Origin: Terribium retamae
GTDB taxonomy: Bacteria; Pseudomonadota; Alphaproteobacteria; Rhizobiales; Rhizobiaceae
Length of the DNA: 64,000 nucleotides
Direction: 5' to 3'
Assembly (NCBI RefSeq): GCF_022347545.1
Contig: NZ_JAKREW010000012.1
Span: 62,001-126,000, forward strand
Translations under genes and position numbers: made by a program
In this document: positions 42,035 through 51,609 of the stretch, in pieces
How the letters are laid out: every line of letters starts with the position of its first letter
Numbering within the stretch: position 1 is the stretch's first letter
Notes under the pieces: model-generated
The model's database searches: none
What the model was told of the DNA's origin: nothing
What the model saw: the letters and a program-made list of their open reading frames with translations, nothing else

Positions 42035-43291
42035 TCACGCCCACTCGCCCTTGCGCATCACCGGCACGGTGCTGCCGTCCTTGTTGACGCCGTCGATGTC
42101 GACCTTGTCGGAGCCGATCATCCAGTCGATGTGGATGAAGCTCTTGTTGCCGCCACGCGCTGCGATCTCGTCCTGCGAGAGCTTGTCGCCACCCACGAAA
42201 CACTTCGAATAGCATTGGCCGAGCGCGATATGGCACGAGGCGTTTTCGTCGAACAGCGTGTTATAAAACAGGATGCCGCTTGCCGAGATCGGCGAGGAGT
42301 GCGGCACAAGCGCCACTTCGCCCAGCCGGCGCGCGCCTTCGTCGGTGTCCAGCACCTTCTGCAACACATCCTGGCCTTTGGCAGCCTTTGCTTCCACGAT
42401 GCGGCCTTCCTCGAACCGCACCGAAATCTCGTCGATCAGCGTGCCCTGGTAGGACAGCGGCTTGGTCGAGGAGACGTGGCCGGTGACGCGCTGCGCATGC
42501 GGTGTGGTGAAGACTTCCTCGGTCGGGATGTTCGGATTGCAGGTGATGCCGTTCTTGGCGGTCGAGGCGCCGCCCATCCATTCGTGCCCGTCGGCGAGGC
42601 CGACGGTCAAATCGGTGCCCGGACCCCTGAAGTGCAAGGCATGGAAATTGTGTCCGTTCAGCCATTTCGTGCGTTCGGCCAGCGCGGCGTTGTGGGTCTT
42701 CCAGGCGCCGATCGGATCATCATTGTCGACGCGGCTGGCCGCAAAGATCGCGTCCGCCAGCTTGGCCACCGCGACGTCGTCTGTTTCACCAGGGAAGACC
42801 TGCTTTGCCCAAGCGAGTTCCGGATAGGCGACGATGTTCCAGTTGATGTCGAAGCCGGTGATCTTTTCCAGGGCCGGCTGGTAGGCGATCGAGTTTGCCT
42901 TGTTGGCGCGCGAGACCTTGGCCGGATCCTGGGCCGACAGTAGTGACGGGTCGTCGCCGCGCACCGCAAGCCGCGCGGCATTGTTGGAGAAGGCCTTGGC
43001 CATGCCTTCGTAGAGCCAGCCGGCAGCGCGGTCGAAACCGGCGTCGGCCCCGTAGCGGAACCGGGCGAGCGTGATCTCGTCATCGTTGAAGATCGGCGTC
43101 ACCAGCCCGGCGCCGGCCTTGTAGGCGTGCTCGACTATTTTGCGGGTCAGCGGCAGCGCGGCAATCGAGGACGTCAGCACCAGGTCCTGGCCGGGTTGCA
43201 GCTGCAAGCCAACCTTGACGACCACTTCCGCCAGGCGCTCGAGCTTAACCGGATCGATGGCAGCGGGAAAATCGCGGGCGTGGGATGTCAT
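42035..43291 (-). CDS. M29-family aminopeptidase
   Basis: 418-residue thermophilic-type (PepS/AmpS) metallo-aminopeptidase. Metal and catalytic positions are visible: NIPTEEVFTTPH (Glu-Glu and His), LFDENASCHIALG (His) and FIHIDWMIGS (His, Asp) in the C-terminal half. It removes N-terminal residues from peptides in the cytoplasm using two divalent metals. It is a single-gene unit, convergent with the reductase across the long palindromic repeat. Confidence 0.93.
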   Translation of the reverse strand: MTSHARDFPAAIDPVKLERLAEVVVKVGLQLQPGQDLVLTSSIAALPLTRKIVEHAYKAGAGLVTPIFNDDEITLARFRYGADAGFDRAAGWLYEGMAKAFSNNAARLAVRGDDPSLLSAQDPAKVSRANKANSIAYQPALEKITGFDINWNIVAYPELAWAKQVFPGETDDVAVAKLADAIFAASRVDNDDPIGAWKTHNAALAERTKWLNGHNFHALHFRGPGTDLTVGLADGHEWMGGASTAKNGITCNPNIPTEEVFTTPHAQRVTGHVSSTKPLSYQGTLIDEISVRFEEGRIVEAKAAKGQDVLQKVLDTDEGARRLGEVALVPHSSPISASGILFYNTLFDENASCHIALGQCYSKCFVGGDKLSQDEIAARGGNKSFIHIDWMIGSDKVDIDGVNKDGSTVPVMRKGEWA

Positions 43292-43368
43292 GGTCTGGCC
43301 TCGGCTGTTGGTGATGTCATCCTACATAGACCGCCAGCGCGTCGCTTTCCACATTAGACCATTGGTCC

Positions 43369-44289
43369 TCAGGCGATGGCACGCTCACTAGGCGTGGAGA
43401 ATGTCGCCATGGTCACCTCGATCTCTTCGCGCAGCCACGCCTTGAAGTCGCGCACCTTGCGGCTTTCCGGCTCGTCGGGAGCCGTTACCATCCAATAGCC
43501 GAGTCCACTCGGCGCACGCACACCGAAGGGAGCAACGAGACGGCCGTCAGCCAGAGCATCGGCACACAACAACTGCCAGCCCAGCATGACGCCATGGCCG
43601 GCAATGGTCGATTCCAGGCACAGCATCGGATCGGTAAAGGAAGCGCCCTTGAGCAAAGTCACCGGTTCGGTGCCGGCGGCTCTGAACCAGTTCTCCCAGG
43701 CGATCATCGTGCGCTCGTCGGTGATCGCATAGGCATTGGCGAGATCGGCAGGCGTCTTCAACTTCGCTGCGATCGATGGTGCGCAAACCGGGAAGATCTC
43801 TTGCGCCAACAAGAGTTCCGCATGCAGGCCGGGCCATCTGCCGTCGCCGAGCCGGATGCCGATATCGACCTCGGAATTGCCGGGATCGACCAGCCGGACC
43901 GAAGCATCGATGCGCAAGAGCACATTGGGGTAGCGCGTGAAATGCCGCGACAGCCTCGGCATCAGCCACTTCGACGCGAAGGCCGGCGCCACCGAGACCA
44001 CCAGCGTGCAGCGTGAGGCATCGTCCGCCAGGGCGACGGCTTGCGTCAGTTCGCGAAAACCTTTGCCCAGGCGCGTCGCGAACTGGTTGCCGAAATCGGT
44101 CAGAACAAGTCCCGACGGCGTTCGTTCGAACAGCGCGAGCCCTAGCTGTCTTTCTGTGCGGTTGATCTGCTGGCTGACGGCGCTTGGCGAAACGCCTAGC
44201 TCTCCGGCCGCTGCTGAAAGCGAGCCTAGTCGTGCGACGGCCTCCACGGCACGCAGGCCGTTGAGGTGGATTCGGTTCAAGGCAGCCAT
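43369..44289 (-). CDS. LysR family transcriptional regulator (GcvA-like)
   Basis: 306 residues. Winged helix at residues 5-65 with LGSLSAAAGELGVSPSAVSQQINRTERQLGLALFER, then the periplasmic-binding-like effector domain to the end (SRCTLVVSVAPAFASKWLMPRL, the GcvA-type ASKWL motif). It is divergent from a small unknown gene at 44379, which is the likely target. The inducer is unknown. Confidence 0.9.
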   Translation of the reverse strand: MAALNRIHLNGLRAVEAVARLGSLSAAAGELGVSPSAVSQQINRTERQLGLALFERTPSGLVLTDFGNQFATRLGKGFRELTQAVALADDASRCTLVVSVAPAFASKWLMPRLSRHFTRYPNVLLRIDASVRLVDPGNSEVDIGIRLGDGRWPGLHAELLLAQEIFPVCAPSIAAKLKTPADLANAYAITDERTMIAWENWFRAAGTEPVTLLKGASFTDPMLCLESTIAGHGVMLGWQLLCADALADGRLVAPFGVRAPSGLGYWMVTAPDEPESRKVRDFKAWLREEIEVTMATFSTPSERAIA

Positions 44290-44378
44290 GAAGTTTTTCT
44301 AAACTCTAGCGATGCAAATCTCAATTGAAACCATGCGGTTTGATGGCAAAATTCCTTTCAGAAAGAGGAGTTGCCGCC

Positions 44379-44576
44379 ATGACGCTTTTCTCCTTGTTGA
44401 ATCCGTTCAGGGAGTTGCTGTCTTACCCAACCGAAGGGGACAATGCAGGCTGGATGCGCGATCCGCTTTCGCATCCGGTTCTCGACGCCATGTCGGAGCG
44501 TGAACTGGGTGACATGCCATTCAGGTTGACAGCGCGGCGGACCGCTTTCGAGACCGCAACCCCCAGCGGTGCTTGA
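44379..44576 (+). CDS. Small hypothetical protein
   Basis: 65 residues from an ATG with AGAGGAG 8 bases upstream. No assignable domain. The segment HPVLDAMSERELGDMPF resembles the C-terminal helix of small DUF1127-type rhizobial proteins, but the remaining sequence is not convincing. It is divergent from the LysR gene 89 bases away, the arrangement usual for a LysR target. Good ribosome site and placement support a real gene; function is unknown. Confidence 0.55.
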   Translation: MTLFSLLNPFRELLSYPTEGDNAGWMRDPLSHPVLDAMSERELGDMPFRLTARRTAFETATPSGA

Positions 44577-44636
44577 TACAACTGGCCTAAGCAAAACGCG
44601 TTGCCACGCAGCCGCACAGTTTTATTGTGCGCTGCA

Positions 44637-45833
44637 ATGAAGGAAACCTCGGCCTCTCCGTTACGTTTCGCTCTTGCCGGCATGATCGCCATGGCGGTCG
44701 CCATGGGTATCGGCCGTTTCGTTTATACGCCGATCCTGCCCGGCATGATGGAAGAACTCCATCTGTCGGCGGGCGACGCCGGCTTGATCGCCTCATCCAA
44801 TTATCTCGGTTACCTGATCGGTGCATTCGCCGCGGCTGGTGGCTGGGCGCATGGACGCGAGCGCGTCGTCATGCTGGGCGCACTGGCCTCCAGTGGCGTG
44901 CTGACCGGGCTGATGGGATTGACGGATTCGACCCCGGCTTTTCTTGTCATCCGGTTCCTGGCCGGTGTTGCCAGTGCTTTCGTCATCGTCTTCCTTGCGG
45001 CGATCGTCTTCAGCCATCTCGCTGTCGCTGGCCGCAACGGGCTGCAGGCACTGCATTTCAGTGGTGTCGGCCTCGGCATTGCCGGCTCTTCCCTGATGAT
45101 GGCGCTGCTGGTGAGCAGCCATGCCACCTGGGTCGCAGGCTGGATGGTGGCGGCGGCCCTGTCCCTCGTGGGCTTCATCATGACGGCCTTGATGATCGAT
45201 CGTGGCCCGGCGTTGGCCAGCGGGTCGGGGCGGGAACAGGCTTTGAACTGGAGCGCCCCGTTGGTGAAAATCACCATTGCCTACGGCATGTTCGGCCTCG
45301 GCTACATCGTCACAGCCACCTTCCTCGTGGCTATCGTGCGCCAGGGCGGCGGCAGCCGCACCTTTGAGGCAATGGTCTGGATGGTGACGGGTCTCGCCGG
45401 AATGCCTTCGATCTGGTTATGGCAGAAGATTGCCGGCAGGACCGGCCTCTACATAGCTTATGCCTTGGCGTCTCTGGTCGAGGCGGTGGGGGTGACAGCC
45501 AGCGTGGCGCTGAGCTTGCCGATAGGGCCGTTGCTGGGCGGTTTCTTTCTCGGCTGCACGTTCATTGCCATCACTGCGCTCGGCTTGCAGGCGGGCAGGC
45601 TGCTGTCGCCGCAGGCCCCGCGCCGGGCCTTCGCGCTGATGACCGCGAGTTTCGGCATCGGCCAACTGATCGGCCCTCTGGTGGCAGGTGTGCTGGCAGA
45701 GCGTTTCGGCGGCAGTTTCTTCGTGCCGTCGATTGCCGCGGCTGTGGTTCTGGTCATCTCGGCGGCGATAGTCTGGTCGGCAGGCCACGACGTCAAACAA
45801 CAAGTCCGGGAACAAACCCGCTCTTCAACGTGA
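44637..45833 (+). CDS. MFS transporter, YbfB/YjiJ family
   Basis: 398 residues from ATG 44637; a TTG 36 bases earlier has no support. Twelve transmembrane segments are predictable, with GMIAMAVAMGIGRFVYTPILPGMM at the start and SSNYLGYLIGAFAAAGGW in the first half, the YbfB/YjiJ family pattern. It probably exports or imports a small molecule by proton coupling; substrate unknown. It follows the small protein gene at 60 bases and precedes bacA by 105 bases. Confidence 0.87.
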   Translation: MKETSASPLRFALAGMIAMAVAMGIGRFVYTPILPGMMEELHLSAGDAGLIASSNYLGYLIGAFAAAGGWAHGRERVVMLGALASSGVLTGLMGLTDSTPAFLVIRFLAGVASAFVIVFLAAIVFSHLAVAGRNGLQALHFSGVGLGIAGSSLMMALLVSSHATWVAGWMVAAALSLVGFIMTALMIDRGPALASGSGREQALNWSAPLVKITIAYGMFGLGYIVTATFLVAIVRQGGGSRTFEAMVWMVTGLAGMPSIWLWQKIAGRTGLYIAYALASLVEAVGVTASVALSLPIGPLLGGFFLGCTFIAITALGLQAGRLLSPQAPRRAFALMTASFGIGQLIGPLVAGVLAERFGGSFFVPSIAAAVVLVISAAIVWSAGHDVKQQVREQTRSST

Positions 45834-45938
45834 CGAAAATGTAATTCGCCGGCGAGCCCTCTCACCATTCCTTTGCCGCAAAAACTGTGACTTGATGCTT
45901 TCGAATCGCACTTGCGCATCATCTGGGGGCAGGCAAAC

Positions 45939-47216
45939 GTGTTCGTATCTTTCTTTCCAAGGCCGAAGCTATTTTTCCTTTCGGCTGCGGCGTGGTCGCT
46001 TTTCCTGATCTTGTTGTGGTTTTTCGGCGGGCAGCAATTTGGTTCAGTATTCGGACTTGGACCTGCTGATCCCGCGGCGCCAGCGATCATCGGCATCAGC
46101 GTGTTCTGGTCGAAGCCGTTCCTGTGGTTCTACATCTACTATGCGATAAGCGTTCTTATCTTCTACGCATTCTGGGCCTGGTTCGCACCTCACCCCTGGC
46201 AGAATTGGTCGATCCTCGTCACGTCACTGATCCTGTTCCTGATCTATTTCACCGTGCAGGTGAGTGTGGCCGTGAACAACTGGTACGGGCCTTTTTACGA
46301 TTACGTCCAGGGCCTGATGTCGGGGACAAAGCAGTCGACCAATGCAGAGTATTATTGGGGAATAGCGAGCTTCGCGTGGCTGGCTTTGGTCGGCATGAAC
46401 GTGCAGGTCATCAATGTCTTCATCGTTCAGCATTGGATTTTCCGCTGGCGCACGGCGATGAACGATTACTTCATGGCGAACTGGGATAAGTTGCGTCACA
46501 TCGAAGGTGCTGCGCAACGCGTTCAGGAAGACACGATGCGCTTTTCGCAGATCATGGAAGACCTGGGTTCTTCGTTCGTGCAGTCAATCATGACGCTGAT
46601 CGCTTTCCTGCCCGTTCTGATCCAATTGCAACAGCACATCACGGAGTTGCCGCTGGTAGGCGCCATCCCCCAACCGCTCGTTGTAGCGGCCTTGGCCTGG
46701 TGCTTTTTCGGTACCATTGCGGTGATGCTGGCGGGTATCAAACTGCCCGGCTTGCAGTTCCGCAACCAGCGCGTCGAAGCGGCTTACCGCAAGGAACTCG
46801 TCTATGGCGAGGATCATGCCGACAGGGCACAGCCTGCCACCACCAGGGAATTGTTTGCCAACGTCCGGCGCAACTATTTCCGGCTCTATGGACACTATGT
46901 CTATTTCAACATCGTTCGCTACACCTACTTGCAGGCGGACAATATCTACTCCGGTCTGATCCTCGGCCCGTCTCTGGTGGCGCATAAGATAACGTTCGGC
47001 GTGTTCAGCCAGATCTCCAACGCCTTTGGGCGGGTCACCAACTCGTTGCAGTTCCTGCTCAACTCCTGGTCGACGATTGTCGAACTTCAGTCGATCCACA
47101 AGCGTCTGCGCGCTTTCGAAGCGACGCTGGCCGGCGAGCCTTTGCCGGATGTCGACCAGCATTACCTCGACCGCGAGCGTGCAGGCATGCGCCCTGAAGA
47201 TCAGCCGGCCTCATGA
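45939..47216 (+). CDS. bacA: BacA/SbmA-type peptide transporter
   Basis: 425 residues from a GTG preceded by GGGGG at 10 bases; a TTG at 45912 would lengthen it by nine residues. SbmA_BacA family: first helix MFVSFFPRPKLFFLSAAAW, then GISVFWSKPFLWFYIYYA, NNWYGPFYDYVQ, WRTAMNDYFMANW (the RWR-x-x-M-x-x-Y pattern of the ABC-exporter-like fold), and FNIVRYTYLQADN. Length fits rhizobial BacA (about 420). BacA imports nodule-specific antimicrobial peptides and proline-rich peptides by proton motive force, and is required for bacteroid survival in legumes that make NCR peptides; SbmA-type members exist outside symbiosis. Confidence 0.85.
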   Translation: MFVSFFPRPKLFFLSAAAWSLFLILLWFFGGQQFGSVFGLGPADPAAPAIIGISVFWSKPFLWFYIYYAISVLIFYAFWAWFAPHPWQNWSILVTSLILFLIYFTVQVSVAVNNWYGPFYDYVQGLMSGTKQSTNAEYYWGIASFAWLALVGMNVQVINVFIVQHWIFRWRTAMNDYFMANWDKLRHIEGAAQRVQEDTMRFSQIMEDLGSSFVQSIMTLIAFLPVLIQLQQHITELPLVGAIPQPLVVAALAWCFFGTIAVMLAGIKLPGLQFRNQRVEAAYRKELVYGEDHADRAQPATTRELFANVRRNYFRLYGHYVYFNIVRYTYLQADNIYSGLILGPSLVAHKITFGVFSQISNAFGRVTNSLQFLLNSWSTIVELQSIHKRLRAFEATLAGEPLPDVDQHYLDRERAGMRPEDQPAS

Positions 47217-47232
47217 GTGAAAGGTGGGCGGC

Positions 47233-48234
47233 TCAGCCGCCCACGGTCGCCGGCTTGGTCGGTTTGCTTCTGGCCAGATAGTCGCGATAGCTGATGCATT
47301 CGACATCGGCTTTCACGCAGATTTCTCCTGCGAAACGCTCCAGCGCGTTCCAATAGGTGCCGTCGTTCATCAGCGTGAAGTGGAAGCCGAGTTCGAGCGG
47401 AATGCGCTGCCCGGCATACTGCTTGTCGAAAGCCGCGCGGAAGGCTTCGTAGGTTCGTTCCTCGAATTCCTTGGCCTGGCTCGGCCGCTCGAAGCCGCCG
47501 GAGTGGCGCACGAACAGATTGTAGTCCATCGCGATCACAGGGCGCCGTTTCGGCCCTTCCGGAATCAGCGGCAGCGAAAAACGCGTCATACCGCCGGATT
47601 TCGTCGGCAAGGCAGGTCCTTGCGAGACGCCACTGGCGTCATAGGTGAAACCCGCCTCAGGGAGTGCCTGATAGAGACCTTTGCCGGTAGAAAGATAGGG
47701 CGCGCGGAAACCCGTCACAGACTTTGCCAGATCGCGCCAACCGGCGGGCTCAGCGGCGATACCGTTGATCGTGTAGGCATTTTCCAGAATGCGCCGCGCG
47801 GCGGCGAGCTCAGCCAACCAGTCGCTCTTGCTCCAGTCCTTGCCGTCGAAATGACCGCAGGCATGGCTGCCGAGATCATGCCCTTCCGCCACCGCAAGGT
47901 TGATTTGCTCCAACCGCTCCGCCACCTCTTCCTTGGAGGCGGCGAAGCCGATGTTCGACTTGCCGGTTCCCTTGGGCGGCGTGACGTAGTCCTTGCGGGT
48001 CTCCTTCGACAGCAGAAAGACGCAGGACAGGAAATAGCTGAAATGCGCGCCGGTGCGCTGCGCGAGCGCACGGCTGCGTTTCCATTGCGTGATGTCGCGC
48101 GCATTGTCGAAGGAGATGATGACAACCTGCTTTGGAGCTGCCGGCCCCTGCGATCGTGGCGGATCGGCAAACGTCGCCGTCGCGATGACGGCGATCAGGC
48201 TGGAATACGCAAGAACACGGAACGGACTGGGCAT
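47233..48234 (-). CDS. Polysaccharide deacetylase family protein (secreted)
   Basis: 333 residues with a signal peptide (VLAYSSLIAVIATATFA). NodB-fold motifs are diverged: motif 1 is IISFDNARD (DN instead of DD), motif 2 is GSHACGH (metal His pair), and FRAPYLSTGKGLY is motif 3. It would remove acetyl groups from a cell-wall or surface polysaccharide if active. It ends 17 bases from the bacA stop, converging with it. The catalytic base region differs from classical enzymes, so activity is uncertain. Confidence 0.85.
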   Translation of the reverse strand: MPSPFRVLAYSSLIAVIATATFADPPRSQGPAAPKQVVIISFDNARDITQWKRSRALAQRTGAHFSYFLSCVFLLSKETRKDYVTPPKGTGKSNIGFAASKEEVAERLEQINLAVAEGHDLGSHACGHFDGKDWSKSDWLAELAAARRILENAYTINGIAAEPAGWRDLAKSVTGFRAPYLSTGKGLYQALPEAGFTYDASGVSQGPALPTKSGGMTRFSLPLIPEGPKRRPVIAMDYNLFVRHSGGFERPSQAKEFEERTYEAFRAAFDKQYAGQRIPLELGFHFTLMNDGTYWNALERFAGEICVKADVECISYRDYLARSKPTKPATVGG

Positions 48235-48460
48235 CGTTGATACGAAAAACTACAATTCATCCAGATGGATAGGGGATATATGCGGCTCGGGCAATGGTGA
48301 TGGCTGTCCGCTAGTCCTGAAATATGGCGTCGGTAGGTTCTTCCCCGCGGGCAAGATGCCGATTTTCCGGCTCCCCCCTTCCATGCTGACAAAATTCCGC
48401 TACAAGGCGGGGCTCATCTTTTGGCTCGGCTTCATTTGCCGAGCGGCAACGGTTTGATTG

Positions 48461-49126
48461 ATGTCCGACGACAGTTTTATCCGCGAAGTCAACGAAGAGA
48501 TACGCAGCGACCGTGCCAAGGCGCTGTGGGATCGCTTCGGCCCGATCCTGATTGGAGCCGCCGTGCTTATCGTGCTCGGCACGGCAGCCTTCGTGGGCTA
48601 TCGCTATTGGGATACCAGCCGTGCCAACCGTTCCGGCGACGCCTTCTCACAGGCGTTGAAGCTTGCCAATGACGGCAAGCAGGACGAAGCGCTGACCGCG
48701 CTTTCCCAGTTGGAAAAGGATGGCTATGGCGCTTATCCGCTGCTGGCGCGCATGCGTGCTGCCACCGTCAAGGCCGACAAGGGCGACTTCGACGGCGCAG
48801 TGAAGGATTTCGACGATGTCGCTGCCGACGGCGCCATTCCTGCTCCGCTGCGCGATATGGCCCGTCTGCGTGCCGGGCTGCTCCTTGTCGATCACGGCAG
48901 CTTTGCCGACGTCTCCAGCCGCGTCGAAGCGCTGACCGCGGATACCAACCCGCTACGCCATACGGCGCGCGAGGCCCTCGGCCTCGCTGCTTGGAAGGAA
49001 GGCAAGTCGAAGGACGCGCTGAAGCTGTTCGAACAGATCTCGGCCGATGAGGGCGCACCGGGCAATTCTCGCCAGCGCGCCTCTATGATGGCGGATTTGA
49101 TCCGCGGCTCCGGCAACGCATCGTGA
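48461..49126 (+). CDS. YfgM-like tetratricopeptide membrane protein
   Basis: 221 residues from ATG 48461. One transmembrane helix near residues 28-48 (PILIGAAVLIVLGTAAFVGYRYW), then TPR-like helical repeats (KLANDGKQDEALTALSQLEK, ADKGDFDGAVKDFDDVA). The tandem-anchor layout is that of YfgM, a Sec-translocon-associated chaperone-like protein of the inner membrane. It is 6 bases before der, the usual alphaproteobacterial neighbour. Confidence 0.87.
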   Translation: MSDDSFIREVNEEIRSDRAKALWDRFGPILIGAAVLIVLGTAAFVGYRYWDTSRANRSGDAFSQALKLANDGKQDEALTALSQLEKDGYGAYPLLARMRAATVKADKGDFDGAVKDFDDVAADGAIPAPLRDMARLRAGLLLVDHGSFADVSSRVEALTADTNPLRHTAREALGLAAWKEGKSKDALKLFEQISADEGAPGNSRQRASMMADLIRGSGNAS

Positions 49127-49132
49127 TGGGCA

Positions 49133-50569
49133 ATGAGCTTCAAAGTCGCCATCATCGGCCGGCCTAACGTCGGCAAGTCCACGCTTTTCAACCGCCTCGC
49201 CGGTCGGAAGCTGGCTCTTGTCGATGATACGCCTGGGGTTACTCGCGACCGCCGCATTCATCCGGCCAAACTCTACGACATTGTCTTCGATGTGATCGAC
49301 ACGGCGGGTTTCGAGGACGCGCCGGCATCGACACTGCCTGGCCGCATGCGCCAGCAAACCGAGATCGCCATCCGCGAAGCCGACCTCATCTTCTTCCTGA
49401 TGGATGCCAAGGCCGGCCTGATGCCGGACGATCGCACCTTCGCCGAAGTCGTGCGCCGCTCCGGCAAGCCGGTGGTTCTGGTCGCCAACAAGGCCGAAGC
49501 GCGCGGCGCCCAGGGCGGCATGCTGGAAGCCTGGGAGCTTGGCCTCGGTGAACCCGTGCCGATTTCAGCTGAACACGGCCAGGGGATGCCGGATCTGCGC
49601 GACGCCGTCATCGCGGCTCTCGGCGAGGAACGGGTGTTCGGCGAAGATGACGAAGCCGACGACGAGATTGCCATCTCCGAAGTGCTGATCGGCGAAGATA
49701 TCGCCGATCCGGACGCTGAGGACGTGCCGGCTTACGACGAGGCGAAGCCGCTTCGCATTGCCGTGGTCGGGCGACCCAATGCCGGCAAGTCGACCCTCAT
49801 CAATGCACTGATTGGTGAGGAGCGTCTGTTGACAGGTCCGGAAGCCGGCATCACTCGCGATTCCATCTCGGTCGATTGGGATTGGCGCGGCCGCCAGATC
49901 AAGCTTTTCGATACTGCCGGCATGCGCCGCAAGGCCAAGGTTCAGGAAAAGCTCGAGAAGCTGTCTGTCACCGATGGCCTGCGCGCGATGCGTTTCGCGG
50001 AAGTCGTCATCATCGTCCTCGATGCGACGATCCCCTTCGAGAAGCAGGATCTGCAGATTGCCGACCTGATCATCCGCGAGGGCAGGGCGCCCGTCATTGC
50101 CTTCAACAAGTGGGATCTGATCGATCACCCGCAGGAAGTGCTGGCGGATCTGCGCGAGAAGACGGAGCGGCTGTTGCCGCAGGCGCGTGGCATCCAGGCC
50201 GTTACGGTTTCAGCCGAGACCGGGCGCGGTCTCGACAAGCTGATGGATGCCGTCGTGCGCACCCACAAAGTCTGGAACAGCCGCGTCTCGACAGGCAAGC
50301 TGAACCGCTGGCTGGAGGGCATCCTGGCGCATCATCCGCCGCCCGCCGTCGCCGGCCGCCGGCTCAAGATCAAATATGTGACGCAGGCCAAGACGCGTCC
50401 GCCGGGTTTTGTCGTCTCGTGCTCGCGGCCGGATGCCTTGCCGCAATCCTATGTGCGCTACCTGGTTAACAGCTTGCGCGAGTCCTTCGACATGCCGGGC
50501 GTGCCGATCCGCATGGCGCTGCGCACGTCGGACAATCCGTTCGCTGGACGCGCCAGGAAGAAAAGCTGA
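49133..50569 (+). CDS. der: Ribosome-biogenesis GTPase Der (EngA)
   Basis: 478 residues with two tandem GTPase domains and a C-terminal KH-like domain. First G1 GRPNVGKST at 9-17 and G3 DTAGFED; second G1 GRPNAGKST near residue 213 and [15 protein letters not shown] near 325. The end ([29 protein letters not shown]) is the KH-like domain. It helps assemble the 50S subunit. Its start follows the YfgM-like gene by 6 bases, and it is probably co-transcribed. Confidence 0.97.
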   Translation: MSFKVAIIGRPNVGKSTLFNRLAGRKLALVDDTPGVTRDRRIHPAKLYDIVFDVIDTAGFEDAPASTLPGRMRQQTEIAIREADLIFFLMDAKAGLMPDDRTFAEVVRRSGKPVVLVANKAEARGAQGGMLEAWELGLGEPVPISAEHGQGMPDLRDAVIAALGEERVFGEDDEADDEIAISEVLIGEDIADPDAEDVPAYDEAKPLRIAVVGRPNAGKSTLINALIGEERLLTGPEAGITRDSISVDWDWRGRQIKLFDTAGMRRKAKVQEKLEKLSVTDGLRAMRFAEVVIIVLDATIPFEKQDLQIADLIIREGRAPVIAFNKWDLIDHPQEVLADLREKTERLLPQARGIQAVTVSAETGRGLDKLMDAVVRTHKVWNSRVSTGKLNRWLEGILAHHPPPAVAGRRLKIKYVTQAKTRPPGFVVSCSRPDALPQSYVRYLVNSLRESFDMPGVPIRMALRTSDNPFAGRARKKS

Positions 50570-50576
50570 ACACTGG

Positions 50577-51491
50577 CTAGGCGACGGTGCGAAGGCGTGC
50601 CTGGTTTTGATCGCCGGGCAGCGCCGTTCGCGCAGCCTGCAGCAGGATGTCGGCCAGCCGCTGTGTGACGGGATCACCCTCCGCGTCCTTCCGATGCAGT
50701 CGCAAGCCGAGTTTGGGCAGAGCGGGCAATCCCGAAGCTTCCGGCGGCAGCGCCGCCACCGTGGGCGGCAGGCCGATGTCGGTGCGGATGGTCAGGCCGA
50801 GTCCGGCAGCCACTGCAGCCCAGATGCCGGCAAGACTCGGGCTGGAAAAAGCCAGCCGCCACGCGCGGTCGGCACGGTCGAGCCTTTCTGTCGCGATCGT
50901 GCGCAACAGGCACGGCGCCTCCAGCGACACCAGAGGCAACGGCGAGCCGCGCCAGTCAGACATGTCGAACTTGATTGGCCCGACCCAGCGCAACTGCACA
51001 TCGGCGATCGGCCTGCTGTTGGGGAGCGCCGCGCCATTGTCCCACGCCAGCGCCAGATCGAGGCTGCCTGTCGCAACGCGCTCGGCCAGTTCCTGGCTGC
51101 GTGTGATCCGGGCTTCGATCTTTACCTTGGGATGGGCGCGTGCAAAGCGGCCCAATACCTGCGGCAGCACCGTCTCGCCGAAATCCTCCTGCAGGCCGAG
51201 CCGCACCCAGCCCTCCAACTCGACGTCACGCACGGCAGATGCCGCCTCATCGTTGAGGTCGATGAGGCGGCGTGCGTAACCGAGCATGGATTCGCCCGCT
51301 TCCGTAAGCGCCAGCCCGCGTCCGGCCTTGCGGAAGATCGCGGTGCCCGCCTGATCCTCGAGCTTCTTCAACTGGGCACTGACCGCCGAGGTTGAGCGGC
51401 CCAGGCGCTCCGAGGCCTTGGCGAAGCTGCCGAGTTCCATGCCGGTGACGAAACTGCGCAACGCGTCGAGATCAAAGGTGGTGCGGTTCAT
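50577..51491 (-). CDS. LysR family transcriptional regulator
   Basis: 304 residues. Helix-turn-helix LGSFAKASERLGRSTSAVSAQLKKLEDQAGTAIFRK at about 18-53, followed by the effector-binding domain (VRLGLQEDFGETVLPQVLGRFARAHPKVKIE). It is divergent from an MFS transporter gene that it probably regulates; a TTGATAATCAA-type sequence lies between them. The end abuts the der stop by 7 bases, on the opposite strand. Confidence 0.9.
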   Translation of the reverse strand: MNRTTFDLDALRSFVTGMELGSFAKASERLGRSTSAVSAQLKKLEDQAGTAIFRKAGRGLALTEAGESMLGYARRLIDLNDEAASAVRDVELEGWVRLGLQEDFGETVLPQVLGRFARAHPKVKIEARITRSQELAERVATGSLDLALAWDNGAALPNSRPIADVQLRWVGPIKFDMSDWRGSPLPLVSLEAPCLLRTIATERLDRADRAWRLAFSSPSLAGIWAAVAAGLGLTIRTDIGLPPTVAALPPEASGLPALPKLGLRLHRKDAEGDPVTQRLADILLQAARTALPGDQNQARLRTVA

Positions 51492-51496
51492 TTTAG

Positions 51497-51539
51497 TCCT
51501 GATTTTCAGGATTGATAATCAAAAACTTCCTGATTTTCC
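51497..51539. promoter_or_regulatory. LysR-type regulatory region
   Basis: Between the LysR gene and the MFS gene: direct repeats tcctgattttc at 51497-51507 and 51528-51538 (31 bases apart) flank ttgataatcaa (51512-51522), a near-palindrome of LysR box character. No experimental site; inference from position. Confidence 0.4.
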
Positions 51540-51609
51540 GAATGAAGCTATGGGTGTAGTCAAGTTTCGTCAAGGCTGCCTTGAGCGGCTCGAAACAAGG
51601 ACGCCGGAA

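Noticed and set aside
47233..48234. NodB chitooligosaccharide deacetylase (nodulation gene)
   Set aside because: The protein has a signal peptide and a diverged first motif, and no other nod gene or nod box was seen near it.
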